Shown one piece after another: positions 40,701-51,802 of a stretch of 64,000 nt of DNA; within the stretch, counting starts at the first letter, position 1, and each line of letters starts with the position of its first letter. Origin of the DNA: Takifugu bimaculatus (lineage: Eukaryota; Chordata; Actinopteri; Tetraodontiformes; Tetraodontidae); the NCBI GenBank assembly GCA_004026145.2, contig CP034975.1:19250191-19314190 (forward strand). The letters run 5' to 3'. The notes below the pieces were generated by a model. It was not told the origin of the DNA and did not search any database. It saw only the letters and a program-made list of their open reading frames with translations. Made by a program: the position numbers and the translations under genes.

Positions 40701-43700
40701 CCGAAAACCTTTTTCCTCTCAATTTATCAAATGCCATCGCGCAAAAAGGTCAGCGTTTGCATCTCGCTGTGCTCAAGATGAAGCGCATCGCCTCCCCTCG
40801 TTCCCAGTTTCGCCTGCGATTTTTCTTTCTCTTTGTCTCCTAATAACTGATTTGGATTCTCCCCCTCACGTGCGTCTCAAGGTTTACACGACTCCTCACA
40901 CCTCCACATCCTTCTCTTGAGGCTTACTTTACGGTTTAAAAAAACAATGTGTGTGTGATGGTACAGTATGTGAGCAATAATGTGGTGTGTGAGCCTGTGT
41001 TCACTTAGCCGTGCCCAGGGGTTTGATGGATGATGTGTGACAAATGTGTGGAGTCAGCCCTTTGGTGGGGACCCAGCAGGGCTGGAAGATGCCCTTGTCT
41101 CTTTATATTTTACAGCATATCTTTTTACTCCTCTTCCTCCTCGCTGTGCCCTACCCCTGTCGCTACTGGCTTACGTTGATCGATTGACAGTTTGACTTTG
41201 AAATTGCATTTTTTTAAAACTCCCCTAAAATTCACCCTGACAGAGATGTGATGCACCGACGTGGGCTCCGTGTTTGCTCCTCTTGGAAAATCCAATGAAA
41301 ATCTTAAAATGGTTTGTTGGCCTGGCTAAACGGAGATAAATGCTCGAGCAAGGATTGTTTAAACGTCAGAGAGAGAGAGAGCGTGCATTCAGCTGCGGGG
41401 AAGGAAGTTAGCGTTCATTTATAACACTGAGCTGTCCCACTGCTGGCATCCTTCAAAATGAATAACTTTCAGTTGCCAGGATGAAACACAAATGTCTTCA
41501 AACCCGACACAAGGACTATATATATTATGGTCTATACTACATATTTAAATATGTGGTATTATAAACATGACATGGTTGCATGCAGATTTGGGATCTCAGA
41601 GTCCTGCTTCTAATAAGAGCCTGACCTTTGACCTTTGATGTTGCCGGCATGCTAATTTCTGTCAGTGTCTCTATGAAAATTAGGGGCCCAAATTCCCACT
41701 GACATACCTTTTTAAAGCTCATGTAATTGAGTTTACCTGACTGTGGGTCATTAGATGTGACCACCCAGTGTTTTGCTTTACTGTGGATGACGTCACCTCC
41801 AAGCAGACGCCGAAGGAAGAAAAGGCTGATTGTTATTTGGACCAAGTGAACTGGATGAGAATTTTCTATTCTGCAGCATGAGACCGAATACCTTTTCTCA
41901 GCTTGATGTCAATAACGGGGCAAAAGGAAAAGCTTCCGTCTCAACCCCCCCCCATCTCCCGCTGCTGCCAAGGCTGTCCGTGCCTTGTTACACAGGTAGA
42001 TTTTCCAAATGCACGCTTGTCGTCTCACACTGCAGTGTGTTAGCCACGAGCCCCTCCTGAGCGGGGAGTGGAGCCAAGAATCTCCCTGACCACCCAGAGT
42101 AAACTTTGTGTTTACAGCAGATCAGGGGTTACCAGGCGCGCTTGGATCAGAGCCTCCGTGATGAAGAATCTGACAGGCGAGACAAAAAAACCTTAACTGA
42201 ATCAGGCTAAATGAAAGAGACTACAGTACCTGCTTTATTTCCGCCTCCTCAGTGAGCCCAGCACATACTGTGTGCTCAAACATTTATAGACTTTATTATG
42301 TGGTCATGCATTTATGTAGGCTTCCTCTGCTTCATGCTTCCTGGAGACACGTGACGGGAATATGCCCAGAGTGGCCTAATCACAGGTGACGCTGTGGCTG
42401 GATTCAAACACAAGGTTGCGTAACACGTAACAGCTGCATATTTGTTAGTTCACAGGACTCAAAGAGGCGTTGAGTTTTTCCTCTCCCCATTATTCTTCTC
42501 ATTTAACTCGCCGCTTCTGTCACATTAATCTCCTCTTAATCTCTTCCCTCTCTCTTCATTTGCCTGCTCCCCGGTCAGCAGGGGGGGCATGCCCTAAATA
42601 ACTTTATTGACATTTGAATTGGATGTGGATCATGGCAATTACCCAGTCTTCCTGCTTCCTGGCTGGCATTTGGCAAGGTGGGGGGAAGGATCTTAAGCCA
42701 GTGCCACAGGCAGAGAAACGAGTTTTAATTCCATACGCATGACCGTAGTTATACGGTCTTCTCTTATATTAGTATTAACGGGCACATAGGAAAGCAGTGA
42801 CACGTAACATGAACACCACCTCAGGCACACGGCTTTATAGCTTATAAATAAAGAAGCTTAGCGTGGTAACTTCCCCTATAGACGGCACTATAGTAGGTCT
42901 ATGTGAAGAATGCTTGTTGCTTTTTAAGGCCAAACATTCCATCAGTCATACAACTATTTGCACAAGGTTAAGGAAGTATCTGTGAAGACACAAAACCCAA
43001 CTGTCAGCTTTGCTGTCTGCATTATGTTTTCCTCAAAATTGTTCATTTTGTTTGGTGATCTTGCATGTTCTGTATCGTGTCATGCTAAGATAAATTAGTT
43101 CAAGTTAAATTTGAATTTAAAAAAAAGTCACATTCGAAGTAAATGTTACAAAATTTGGAAACACAACTGAATCCTCATCATGAAATTACACTGCAGTCAC
43201 CTTTGAAAACAGCTTTAGTTTCCTGGATGCCATGATTCACCCCTGTGAGCAGCACTGGTCTGAACAGATGCAGCGTTGTTGTTATTTTCTTTGTTTTTTG
43301 CCTGATAAAACAAATTGAGGAACGTCAGGATTTGGTTCACATTGATGAGGGAGGGGTCCTGGTAGCGCAGTGCAACTTCTTTTCCTCTAAAGCCCACTGT
43401 AAAGTGATTGTTCTGCAAACTGGAAGAAAGCGCACGTGTGTCTGACTGCAGGGGGAATGTGGAAAGATGACAAAGACAGAATGAGAGCAAGAGAGAGGGA
43501 AGAACACTGAGGCATTTTTAGTGGATGAGTGTGTTTCTGGGCTCCATGTTGTGTTAGTTAATGACGGGTGCATATGTCAGCCACGCAGCTGTGGAGCTAC
43601 AATCAGCCAGCCAGCTGAGGAGCGGAGCGATGGATGGAAGAGGGGAGGGAGAGACCGAGAGAGGCAAATATGGAGCGCTGGATGCGGAAAAAAAGGTGAA

Positions 43701-46700
43701 ATAGAGGATTTTTTTAGCCATATAAACAGAGAAGTGCATCCAGAGGGAATAGAGGGAGAGACAGGGAAAGTTGCCAAGACAGTTCGTCTCGTTCGTCTTG
43801 CTGGAGCAGGAGCGGCAGAGCGGCAGCACTCATGATTACACTCAGCTGCTTTCCTGAAAAGTCCCGGCAAGACAAAGTAAAAAAGCAGAGTGAGAAGGGA
43901 GGAAACGAGAGTTCAACTGTGCATCTCCTCTCTTTTGATTGTAGGTTAGGTGGCTGTCCTTGTATTTTCCAAAGACTGGCATTTGTCCTTAGATGACCGC
44001 TTCTTGGGGACTTTTCACTTCCTCTTCCTTTGACTTCCTTGCTTTCCTTTCCCCCCTTGGCCCAGCGGGCTGTCCTGCCCTGTCCTGGCCCGGACTCCCA
44101 TCAACTCAGGGATTTAAGCCTTTAAGAGCCTCTTTTCCCTCCAGTAAGAGCTTTAAGGCGGAATGTGTGGGGAAAGCAGTTTTTTGGGGGGAAGGATCAG
44201 AGCCGGACAGAAATAGGTACGAGGGCAGGAGTGGGAGGACGGCTTTGACCTTCACTTGTCTCCGACGGCAGCAGCGATGAGGCCCTTTCGACAGAGCAGT
44301 GTAACTGTGGTTGCTATGGAGAAATCTGAAGTGTGATACATTAGCATCTATTGATTTTGTTTTCTTTTTACACCACGGTGAGGGTCCGAACCCTGGTGTT
44401 CTGTGGGGGTTAAAACTGACGTCCCCTCCTGTCCTCCTGTGTCTCTGCAGGCAGACCCGAGAACAGGAGACCCCCCCGGACTTCTTCTACTTCTCGGACT
44501 TCGAACGACACAATGCTGAGATCGCAGCCTTTCACCTTGACAGGTGAGTCAAATGTCTGTCCGCCCGTCCCTCTGTCTGTCCATCTGTCTGTCCTCCTTC
44601 CATAATAAATGTGTGTGCAGCTATGTAGAAGTTTCCTTTGAAACGAATCATAACTTCTGGCAAATAATTTTGTGAATAAAAGTGCTGAGTCACACCAGAC
44701 TGTCGCTTTTGGGTAAAATATGTTATAAATGATTTCCCCCACACACATTGCGTAAATAATACATAAGATATGAAGACAAGTTGGGCGAGTTTAAAGGGGT
44801 TTGACAGGACAGCTTCACACAAAACAAGTAAATAAAAAAAACTTACAATATTGACACTCGTCCTTAAAGCTTTATAAAGAAGCAGTCACACGGTTCACAT
44901 TTTACTGTTCCGCGTTTTAGTGTCTCTTAGAAAGTTCGGGTACACTTCCCACTGCGTTACTGGCAGCAATTATGTTTTCATTATTCGCTAATGTTTTATC
45001 CACTCATGGTAGCATCGCGGCTCATTTTGAAGGTTATATAACTGACAACTATCCATTTGCCAATTCTCCAAACTATGAAATGCTGGTGGATTTTAGGAGA
45101 ATTTCCACAATTAAAGAAACATAACAATTCTACAGAGCGCTACACATGCTTTTTATTTCTAATAATACAAACAAGGAAAAGTTTGTGGTCCGCTTGGTTT
45201 AAAAGGCCCCGCTGACAATGGGGGTCAAGTCTGCTGGTAGCTGATAAATCTGTAAATAATAAATTAAAGGGTTTTATGTCCATCATATTTATTTATTTAA
45301 GAACCTAATAATAATTAAAGAACCTTTTTTTTTCAATTTGCTCTTTATTTGCTTTACACTTCAAAGCTTCAGGCTTAAAAACACAACCTGATGTCTGTGG
45401 GACAAACGGCTGTTTGTTCAAGGTGTTTGTGGTGAGAACCACCTGAGCTGGAGGGCCAGTGTCCTGCAGGGTCTCCCTCTGGCGTTTCTAATCAGCCCTT
45501 TCTTGTGTCAACCTCCCGCTGACCCCGGGAACAAGAGCCAGCAATATACCTGAAGGGTGTGAAGCGCTTGCGTGGGTTTTAATAATGACTCATTAGGGTC
45601 TTTATTTGTACGCCTCCCTCCTACACCTCAGTGTTTAACTGTATGTCTGGATGAGTCTCCGTTATTGTGTTCATTAATGTGCATCGACATGTTTCCCCGC
45701 TCTGTTTCACCCCCCCTAAACTAAATGGTGTTCAGACTGGGAGGTAGAGGCCCACAGAATGAATTCCATCCTCCTGCTGTTTGAGCGCATCTGACTCCAC
45801 AGTGGCGCCATCGGCCATGCTTAGGTAACCACCACACTCGCTGACCTCACCGCCTTGACAAAGGTTAACGCTTCATGGCCTGCCTGCTGGAGAGACTCTA
45901 ATGGAAAGAGAAAAAGCTCATGAGGATCTGTGATGGATCAGAGAAGGCGTTGCTTTCAGAGCTCCCGCTGACGTCCCTGTTGCAGTTGCTATTGTGAGCA
46001 GAAAGACCGTACTTCAGCACCAGAGCGCTGCCAATATGTAGTGATCCCGAGGTCACGCGCTCGCTTGACACAGGGCCACAGGAGGGTGATGCTGAATGTG
46101 CTTTTCCTTTCGGCGCGATGACACCGTTGAGCAGCCATCGCCGGCTCAGCCACTTATCCTTTCTTATATAGTCTGCGCTGTTGTAAGCACCATTAATTAT
46201 TTGATTGAATTTGAATGGGCCCTCGCCGTATTAAGTGGAGGAGAGACCACAAAGCAGCCAGCCTGGGTAGAAACTGTAGCTCAGACACCCGCTCAGAATT
46301 CCTACCCAGGCAGCAGCTTCGTCATTTCTTTTTCAGCTGGGATTTATTGAAACGATGGTTCCAACATTGTTGTTCATGCGCACCTTTGAGCTGGCCTCCT
46401 AATCCCACACTGAATAGAGCACAAAATTAAAATGGCTGCACGCGAATGAGGTTTATTAAAAAAATGGAGCCGACAAGAGGAGTCAGCTGTTGACGTGGCG
46501 ACGGGCCCGGGACCAGTCAGGCGGCGCGTCAGCCCGCGTCCGCAGAACGAGTTGCATCCGCGTGTGTCTCACTTCGCCTGCCAACGTTCAACTTGATGGC
46601 ATCATTTCTGTGGCGAGCTCTGTTCAGCCTCCATTTCTTTCTCCTCCACTCTCTGGTTCCCTCTAAGTCTCTCTGCCCTCAGGCCGTGGCCATTAGGTGT

Positions 46701-49395
46701 TGTCAGGGGCATCCATTTTTAAAGATTGTGTGATGTGGTAGTCCAAGCAGTTTTGCTGACAGGGGCCACACATGCATGAAATAAGAATGTGGCACGCAAC
46801 CCGGAACGGACCCACGCCATCTTTCAGTTAATGACATTTTTTACCCTTCCTCTTTGCACCCCTGTGTAGATATTACTATGTAAATATACACAGTGACCTG
46901 TTCAATGAAGCAAAACCTAATGGCCATACATATTAAAATAGGAACTATAGAAACAATTTAATATTTTAGAATGCAATGCATAAATAAGCAGTTATGAAAT
47001 TTTAAATAGTGTCACAGTGCCCCCTATTGGGATGACTATATTGGATTTGGATACAAGTGGACTGTGAAGGGATCCGGAACCAGGGATCAAGGGTTTTAAT
47101 CCCATCTGGGGTGATTGTTAGTCTGTAGGCAAATGAATCTTTTCAAAAGTTTAACTCTTCTATCATTTTTCAACCTTCTACCTTTTAAGATAACATATTT
47201 TTCCATCATTTACTATATGGGTTGACATGTGACTACCAGAATTCCTTAATTTTTAATCCATCTTTCTGTCTTCCTTGTTAAATGTTTAACATCTTTAATG
47301 TTAACCTGAGTCATTTTAAGCGTCAACTCAAAGGATCCTGCGCTGAAACGGAGACTTATAAGGTTGATAAGTGTGATTTTTGGTTAAGGCACATTAGATT
47401 TGCATGTACTGTGGGCTGCAGCTTCTGACTAGTGTCGGTACAGTCGCTGTATTCCCACTGTGTTCAGAGCACATGCAGCTGTCCCATTTATATCCTGCTG
47501 TAGCTTCGATTCATGTCCCACTGGCTCTCCCACGCCTTTATCTTCCCCTTCAGTACCCACTGGAAAAGCTAACCCCTGCTCCAACGTACCTATGTCTTGC
47601 AGAGTCCTGGACTTCCGCCGCGTCCCCCCTGTGGCCGGGAGGCTCGTCAACATGACCAAGGAGATCCGTGATGTCACGCGAGACAAAAAGCTCTGGAGGA
47701 CCTTCTTCATTTCACCTGGTATGGGCTGAAAATGGACAGAATTATTCATAGGCACAGACAGATTCAGAAATAACCAACGAGTCACGAGATCGAGGCCTAA
47801 AAACAACCGTCGCGTGTCCAGAAGAAAGACGGATGGTGCGGTTTTCAGCACGTTTTTCTCCCCACAAAAGTTGAAGCCGAGCAAAAAGCAGAGTTTTCTT
47901 CATAACGTAGACTGATTCTGTGCCCTGAATTACTGCGCTGTTCATTTGCATCGGATTAATATTATCAGGGGACTCTTGCTTGTGCCAGTATTCCTTATAG
48001 GCTGGCTGTATATTATACACCTGAAAAGTTTTTACAGGATTAAAGATAGAATTACTGAAAGCCTCAGCAATTAATACAACTGAATAAATGCCCCCAGGTC
48101 ATTGGAATCTTGTGTAAATGGTTCTTTAAATGAGTGGGATCATTATGTGAGAGAATAATTAGCTTCTTTTTCTTTCAGCTGTTATTATTAATGATCTCAC
48201 TGAGCAGCCACAATGTGTTCTTGTTCCCAATCCCAGCCAACAACGTGTGTTTCTACGGGGAGTGCTCGTACTACTGTTCCACTGAGCACGCTCTCTGCGG
48301 CAAACCCGATCAGATAGAGGGGTCCCTGGCTGCCTTCCTGCCGGATCTGGCACTGGCCAAGCGTAAGACGTGGAGGAACCCCTGGAGACGCTCCTACCAC
48401 AAGCGCAAGAAGGCAGAGTAAGACATCATCCGGCATCCTCTGACATGGCATTTAAAAACTGTACTGTGGTTTAAATGCATCAGTGCTGACTGACACTGAT
48501 ATTGCTCAGGTGGGAGGTGGATCCAGACTACTGCGAAGAGGTCAAACAGACTCCACCTTATGACAGTGGCACGCGGCTGCTGGACATCATGGACATGACC
48601 ATTTTTGACTTCCTCATGGGTGAGACAGGACATCTGACACCACAGGGAAAGTCCAAAGAGTGAGAGGTTCCCATGCTCCCGTGGCTCAGTTGTGTGTTTG
48701 TTTGCCAACACAGGGAACATGGATCGTCACCATTATGAGACCTTTGAGAAGTTTGGAAATGAGACCTTCATCATCCATCTGGACAATGGCCGAGGGTACA
48801 GCACGGCTCTGCTGCCTGTTATTGCGCCGTTGGGTGTTTTGCCTGCACTTCTAAAATCAAACTTTTTCCATGTGACACTAGATTTGGAAAGCACTCCCAT
48901 GATGAGATGTCCATCCTGGTGCCGCTGACCCAGTGCTGCAGGTATGATAATGAGGACAACGTATCTTATGTGTGAATGTGCTCAGAATGATTTAAAATCA
49001 CCGGCTCCTCTCATTGCAGGGTGAGGAAGTCGACCCACTTGCGTCTGCAGCTGCTGGCGAAGGAGGAATACAAGCTGTCCACGCTCATGGCTGAATCCCT
49101 GGTGAGGGACCACCTGAGTCCCATCCTCATCCAGCCACACCTGGAAGCCATGGACAGGAGACTACGCCAGGTCTGCACTTCCATTCTTCAGATTCACAAC
49201 TAGGTTTATTTTGTTTTAATTATTCACCTGATTGCGCATCAAATACTCACAAAACTTGTTTATGTTCATCCTCTACAGATTCTGAATGTTCTGTCAGAAT
49301 GTATTGAAAAGGAAGGGTACAGTTACGTCGTAGAAGACGACCTGCAGGAACAACAAGGGACCGACCACGTCCCCACCAGCCCGCGGTGGAGGTAG
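17300..49395 (+). CDS. fam20c: fam20c, extracellular/Golgi serine/threonine kinase (11 coding exons)
   Basis: The product is the Golgi casein kinase that phosphorylates secreted proteins at S-x-E sites, including biomineralisation proteins. Coding exons: 17300-17811, 17954-18129, 20296-20374, 44451-44543, 47603-47718, 48237-48417, 48510-48619, 48714-48795, 48882-48941, 49020-49170, 49279-49395. They total 1677 nt (558 aa plus stop); all introns are GT-AG and the frame is unbroken. Human FAM20C is 584 aa. Visible: N-terminal signal-anchor (residues ~10-30); R-I-L-Q at 66-69, fitting the site-1-protease consensus; sequons N78, N303 and N438; kinase residues K239, E274, D426 (in MDRHHYE) and D446 (in HLDNG), matching human K271, E306, D458 and D478. 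The start ATG has A at -3 and gives the family's basic MKM-type N terminus. Divergence is concentrated in the propeptide and C-terminal tail. I cannot decide between teleost paralogues fam20ca and fam20cb. Confidence 0.96.
17954..18129 (+). CDS. fam20c: fam20c coding exon 2
   Basis: Encodes about residues 172-229, including the strongly conserved SYPNWLRFHIGINRYELYSR stretch that leads into the kinase fold. The acceptor is cccacccag and the donor is gtgagt. Upstream intron 1 is only 142 bp. Confidence 0.95.
18130..20295 (+). other. fam20c intron 2
   Basis: 2,166 bp with no convincing exon. It holds a run of 24 G at 19,355-19,378 and several A/T-rich stretches. Confidence 0.85.
19355..19378. 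repeat. poly-G tract
   Basis: 24 consecutive G in fam20c intron 2. The length is prone to sequencing error. Confidence 0.9.
20296..20374 (+). CDS. fam20c: fam20c coding exon 3 (ATP-binding lysine)
   Basis: Encodes AMKSGGTQLKLIMTF and QNYGQALFKPMK. K239 in QLKLIM is the equivalent of the nucleotide-binding lysine of human FAM20C. The acceptor follows cctcaacag and the donor is gtgagt. The 24 kb third intron begins here. Confidence 0.95.
22730..22764. repeat. GT microsatellite
   Basis: A pure GT run in fam20c intron 3. Confidence 0.92.
26370..27460 (-). mobile_element. decayed LINE-like element with C2HC zinc-finger remnant
   Basis: Read on the - strand, 27,198-27,110 encodes ECTCFEFCKNPTGLKIHQTK followed by MSC. 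This is the C-x-C...GLKIHQTKMxC zinc-finger type common in ORFs of fish non-LTR retroelements. A stop follows within about 20 codons, and the flanking frames are broken throughout. An imperfect 24-mer repeat (26,474-26,497 and 27,337-27,360, 22 of 24 identical) lies near the two ends. No reverse transcriptase is visible. Confidence 0.5.
32730..32758. repeat. CA/TA microsatellite
   Basis: A CA run ending in TATATATA. Confidence 0.9.
37549..37562. promoter_or_regulatory. palindromic double E-box
   Basis: CACGTGCGCACGTG is two perfect CACGTG E-boxes spaced by CG, and the whole 14-mer is its own reverse complement. It lies in fam20c intron 3 next to alternating GC/CA dinucleotides. Confidence 0.35.
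39930..39968. repeat. GT run followed by poly-G
   Basis: Short (GT)n then a G-rich run of about 17 bases, in fam20c intron 3. Confidence 0.85.
44451..44543 (+). CDS. fam20c: fam20c coding exon 4
   Basis: Encodes QTREQETPPDFFYFSDFERH and NAEIAAFHLDR. E274 (in FSDFERH) matches the catalytic-lobe glutamate. The acceptor is ctctgcag and the donor is gtgagt. It lies 24,076 bp from exon 3. Confidence 0.95.
44544..47602 (+). other. fam20c intron 4
   Basis: 3,059 bp without coding signal. The stretch 46,090-46,260 has high-complexity sequence with a palindromic ATTAATTA-like core and may be a regulatory element. The rest shows nothing specific. Confidence 0.8.
47603..47718 (+). CDS. fam20c: fam20c coding exon 5
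   Basis: Encodes VLDFRRVPPVAGRLVNMTKE and the following IRDVTRDKKLWRTFFISP. It contains the N303-M-T glycosylation sequon. The acceptor is gtcttgcag and the donor is gtatgg. Confidence 0.95.
48237..48417 (+). CDS. fam20c: fam20c coding exon 6 (disulfide-rich insert)
   Basis: Encodes the ANNVCFYGECSYYCSTEHAL CGKPDQ segment with the conserved cysteine cluster of FAM20 kinases, then a very basic run (KRKTWRNPWRRSYHKRKKAE). The acceptor follows aatcccag and the donor is gtaaga. Confidence 0.95.
48510..48619 (+). CDS. fam20c: fam20c coding exon 7
   Basis: Encodes WEVDPDYCEEVKQTPPYDSG and TRLLDIMDMTIFDFLM, leading to the catalytic loop. The flanking introns are 92 and 94 bp. Confidence 0.95.
48714..48795 (+). 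CDS. fam20c: fam20c coding exon 8 (both catalytic aspartates)
   Basis: Encodes GNMDRHHYETFEKFGNETF and IIHLDNGRG. It carries D426 and the metal-binding D446 (equivalents of human D458 and D478) plus the N438-E-T sequon. All are intact, so the kinase should be active. The donor gtacag overlaps the glycine codon. Confidence 0.95.
48882..48941 (+). CDS. fam20c: fam20c coding exon 9
   Basis: A 60-nt exon encoding FGKHSHDEMSILVPLTQCCR. The acceptor is gacactag, weaker than its neighbours, and the donor is gtatga. Confidence 0.93.
49020..49170 (+). CDS. fam20c: fam20c coding exon 10
   Basis: Encodes VRKSTHLRLQLLAKEEYKLS and the segment ending LEAMDRRLRQ, the helical C-lobe. The acceptor is cattgcag and the donor is gtctgc. 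Confidence 0.95.
49279..49395 (+). CDS. fam20c: fam20c coding exon 11 and stop
   Basis: Encodes ILNVLSECIEKEGYSYVVED and an acidic tail that ends in SPRWR before TAG at 49393-49395. The tail is about six residues longer than in human FAM20C. Confidence 0.94.
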   Translation: MLNVLSECIEKEGYSYVVEDDLQEQQGTDHVPTSPRWR

Positions 49396-50985
49396 CTCTC
49401 TCCAGAGGCACGAACAGCCATCGAGACAGGAGATTCGGTTGTACCCGTAAACTGGACAGGCATCTCGTAGCCCGGACAAGACGGCGTTTGTGTAGAACTG
49501 GCCCACGTGCTTGACATGTCTCATTTGATTTTCTCGGAATTGCGGTGAATCCCATCTGTCTGAGGTCAAAGCAGGCAGTGTGGGTATGGAATGGTTGGAC
49601 TGGATTCACCAGCGGAATGGCCGGATCGCTGCGAGCGATGCCGTAGACATCGCCAAGACTCTTTGAACTCTCCATCCCTGACTGTAGGATCACAAATGAT
49701 CCAAACAAACAACTCTTCCTCCGCAGCACGGCTAAAGCCTGAAGGTCTTGCAAAAGGCCCCCTTTTTTTCTTTTTCTTCTTCTCCTCATTCAGGACCCAT
49801 TTTTTGAATTCAGTGAATTCCGCGGGGCTCGTAAAAAGCCTCATGAACCCCCCATCCCACCCTCACTGCGTTGAATCATGTGTTGCTGTTGTTATTAAAA
49901 GTGTTTCATTTGATGGTGGAGGAGTTGGTGGTGGTTGACTTCCTGTTGTCTTAATTATTATGGGAAATTGTTCTATGGATCTGCACAAGATATGTTTTAT
50001 TGCATCGTGGGATTTACGTTTCTATTTGTTGTATTTCTGTCATAAAATTTAAAGTTGTATATGATTTGGAGTACAGGTTTACTCTAGATTTCGTCTTTTA
50101 ATTTTGCCCATAAGTCTTACTTGCACTTAAGAGAGTATTTATTTTTAAAAAGAAAATCATATTTATTATTTGGAATTGATTCTAATCAGCAAAGTCATTA
50201 TTTCTGTTTGCGTTTGCCACCACGGTGCAGTTCCACATCGGCCCAGCAGAGGACAACAGCAGACAGCAAAGGGTTCTTGTCTCGGTAAAATGAAACTAAT
50301 CCATATTTCACACCGTTCTGATCAGAAAGCTTGTTTCAAAACAAATGTTGGTTAGAGCAATTCTCTGCCTGTGTTTACATTTAATTCAACTACTGTTTTT
50401 TTTTTAAAAATTGCAACCAATATGAGGTTAGATTTACAGTACCAAAAGCCAAATGTGACAATAATAGTTTTATATTATTATTTTCTTTGTAACATATTTG
50501 ATGTTGAGATGTTGCTGTTGTGGAAAGATTCTTTTTCAGGATGTATATTTCATTCATAGCCAGCAGCTTATAACTCAAATGTGGGTGTCAACTCTTCAGT
50601 CTCTGGCTGAAAGTGAATATATTCAGTAGGAAAACTAGTGCCTGTGCAATGATAGAAAAATACTTGAATGTCAGGTTTCATATCAGAAAGGTCATGACTC
50701 CCTCTGGGTACGAATTACAGATAAGAAGGCGAGGCCTGTGTGCGCTGACTCCATCTGTTCAAACTTTTATTCCACAGGTTCCCATAGCTGGTGTCAGGTC
50801 AGTTCAGTGTGTGTGTGTGTGCTGGTGTGGGTGGGCAGCGGAGTGCCTCTAGATAATGCCATGTTAAAGTGAAACGCTTCTCTTTTCTTTCATTCAACTT
50901 CTTTCTGTGGATTTGTTTTATTTTTTATTTTTTTGTTTTATTTGCATCATGGTAAAAGTGCAATAAAACAAACAAAAAATAATAA
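49396..50985 (+). other. fam20c: fam20c 3' UTR (probable)
   Basis: AT-rich sequence after the stop. There are two candidate poly(A) signals. ATTAAA at 49,894-49,899 is followed by a strongly G/T-rich run (to about 49,937). AATAAA is at 50,962-50,967. The UTR would be about 0.5 or 1.6 kb depending on which is used. A long antisense frame over 49,247-49,789 is a shadow. Confidence 0.6.
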
Positions 50986-51777
50986 GAAGTGCATTTATTA
51001 ACACCCAATCATGGTGATTGAAACAAGAATGTGTCAAATTTTCCTCACAGTGTAGATTAAAGTAATAATTAAAATGTAATTTTTCTTTTAATGACTTAAA
51101 TATTCAAAGCAAGATCAGGTTAAGTGACATGAGTGTGAAATGATAAATACTTTTTTTTAAATAAAAATACTTTTGAAAATTATTAAGTTATACTGTTTTA
51201 AAAGTTTTATTTTTATACTTAAACCTGTTCAGATTTATACGTGCGTTGTAAACCAAGAAACGAATTTGACCTAAAGACAACAGAAAGAAAAACAATTTTA
51301 GAGAGAGAGATAAAAATCTCGACTGAATTTGTGACTTTGTATCTTGTAAGGCTCAAATTTGAGTGGATGGGTGATTTGGTTCTTTGTAGTCACCAGATAC
51401 TTGGTATCCGGTTTTACTGGGGTCGTTTTAAACTTTTATTGCAAAGCCAGTAAGATCCCAGTAACAGTCCTAAAAAGCTCTGGTTCACATTTCTTCTCTG
51501 ATTTATTTTTATCTTTGCACGGAGCTCTACCTCCCCCTTGTGGTGATAGAGGAGAACGCCATGCAAATTACACGCACCGTAGATTAAAAACATTTTATAT
51601 CTCCTAATTAATTGGAACTAAAAAGTCTGTAATACCTTGGAAAGAATAATGCTCCATTAATATGATACAATATTTAAGTTGGAGAAATTCTTATTCTTTT
51701 TATTATCCTACCAGTATTAATACACAATAAAAGTAATTTAGTGCTTATTCTAATTTATAAAGCGGACAACAAATATT

Positions 51778-51802
51778 TATATATATATATATATATATAT
51801 AT
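51778..51802. repeat. AT microsatellite
   Basis: A pure AT run between fam20c and foxl3. Confidence 0.9.

Larger units (their letters stand above)
20375..44450 (+). other. fam20c intron 3 (24 kb)
   Basis: The intron makes up about 70 percent of the gene. No nested coding gene is visible. The longest open frame (32,992-33,603, + strand) resembles nothing I know and is within chance expectation. Contents: a GT repeat (22,730-22,764), a decayed LINE-like ORF (about 26,370-27,460), a CA repeat (32,730-32,758), purine-rich GGA tracts (31,425-31,450 and 40,040-40,085), a palindromic double E-box (37,549-37,562), and AT-rich blocks with homeodomain-type TAAT cores that look like regulatory DNA (30,235-30,480; 38,640-38,970; 42,590-42,735). 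Confidence 0.85.

Noticed and set aside
47060..47115. tRNA/SINE-like B-box around GGGTTTTAATCCC
   Set aside because: No matching A box, acceptor stem or poly-A tail could be found.
49247..49789. 180-codon - strand open frame over the fam20c 3' end
   Set aside because: It is antisense to the real last exon and 3' UTR and has a Lys/Arg-rich start from a poly-T tract.
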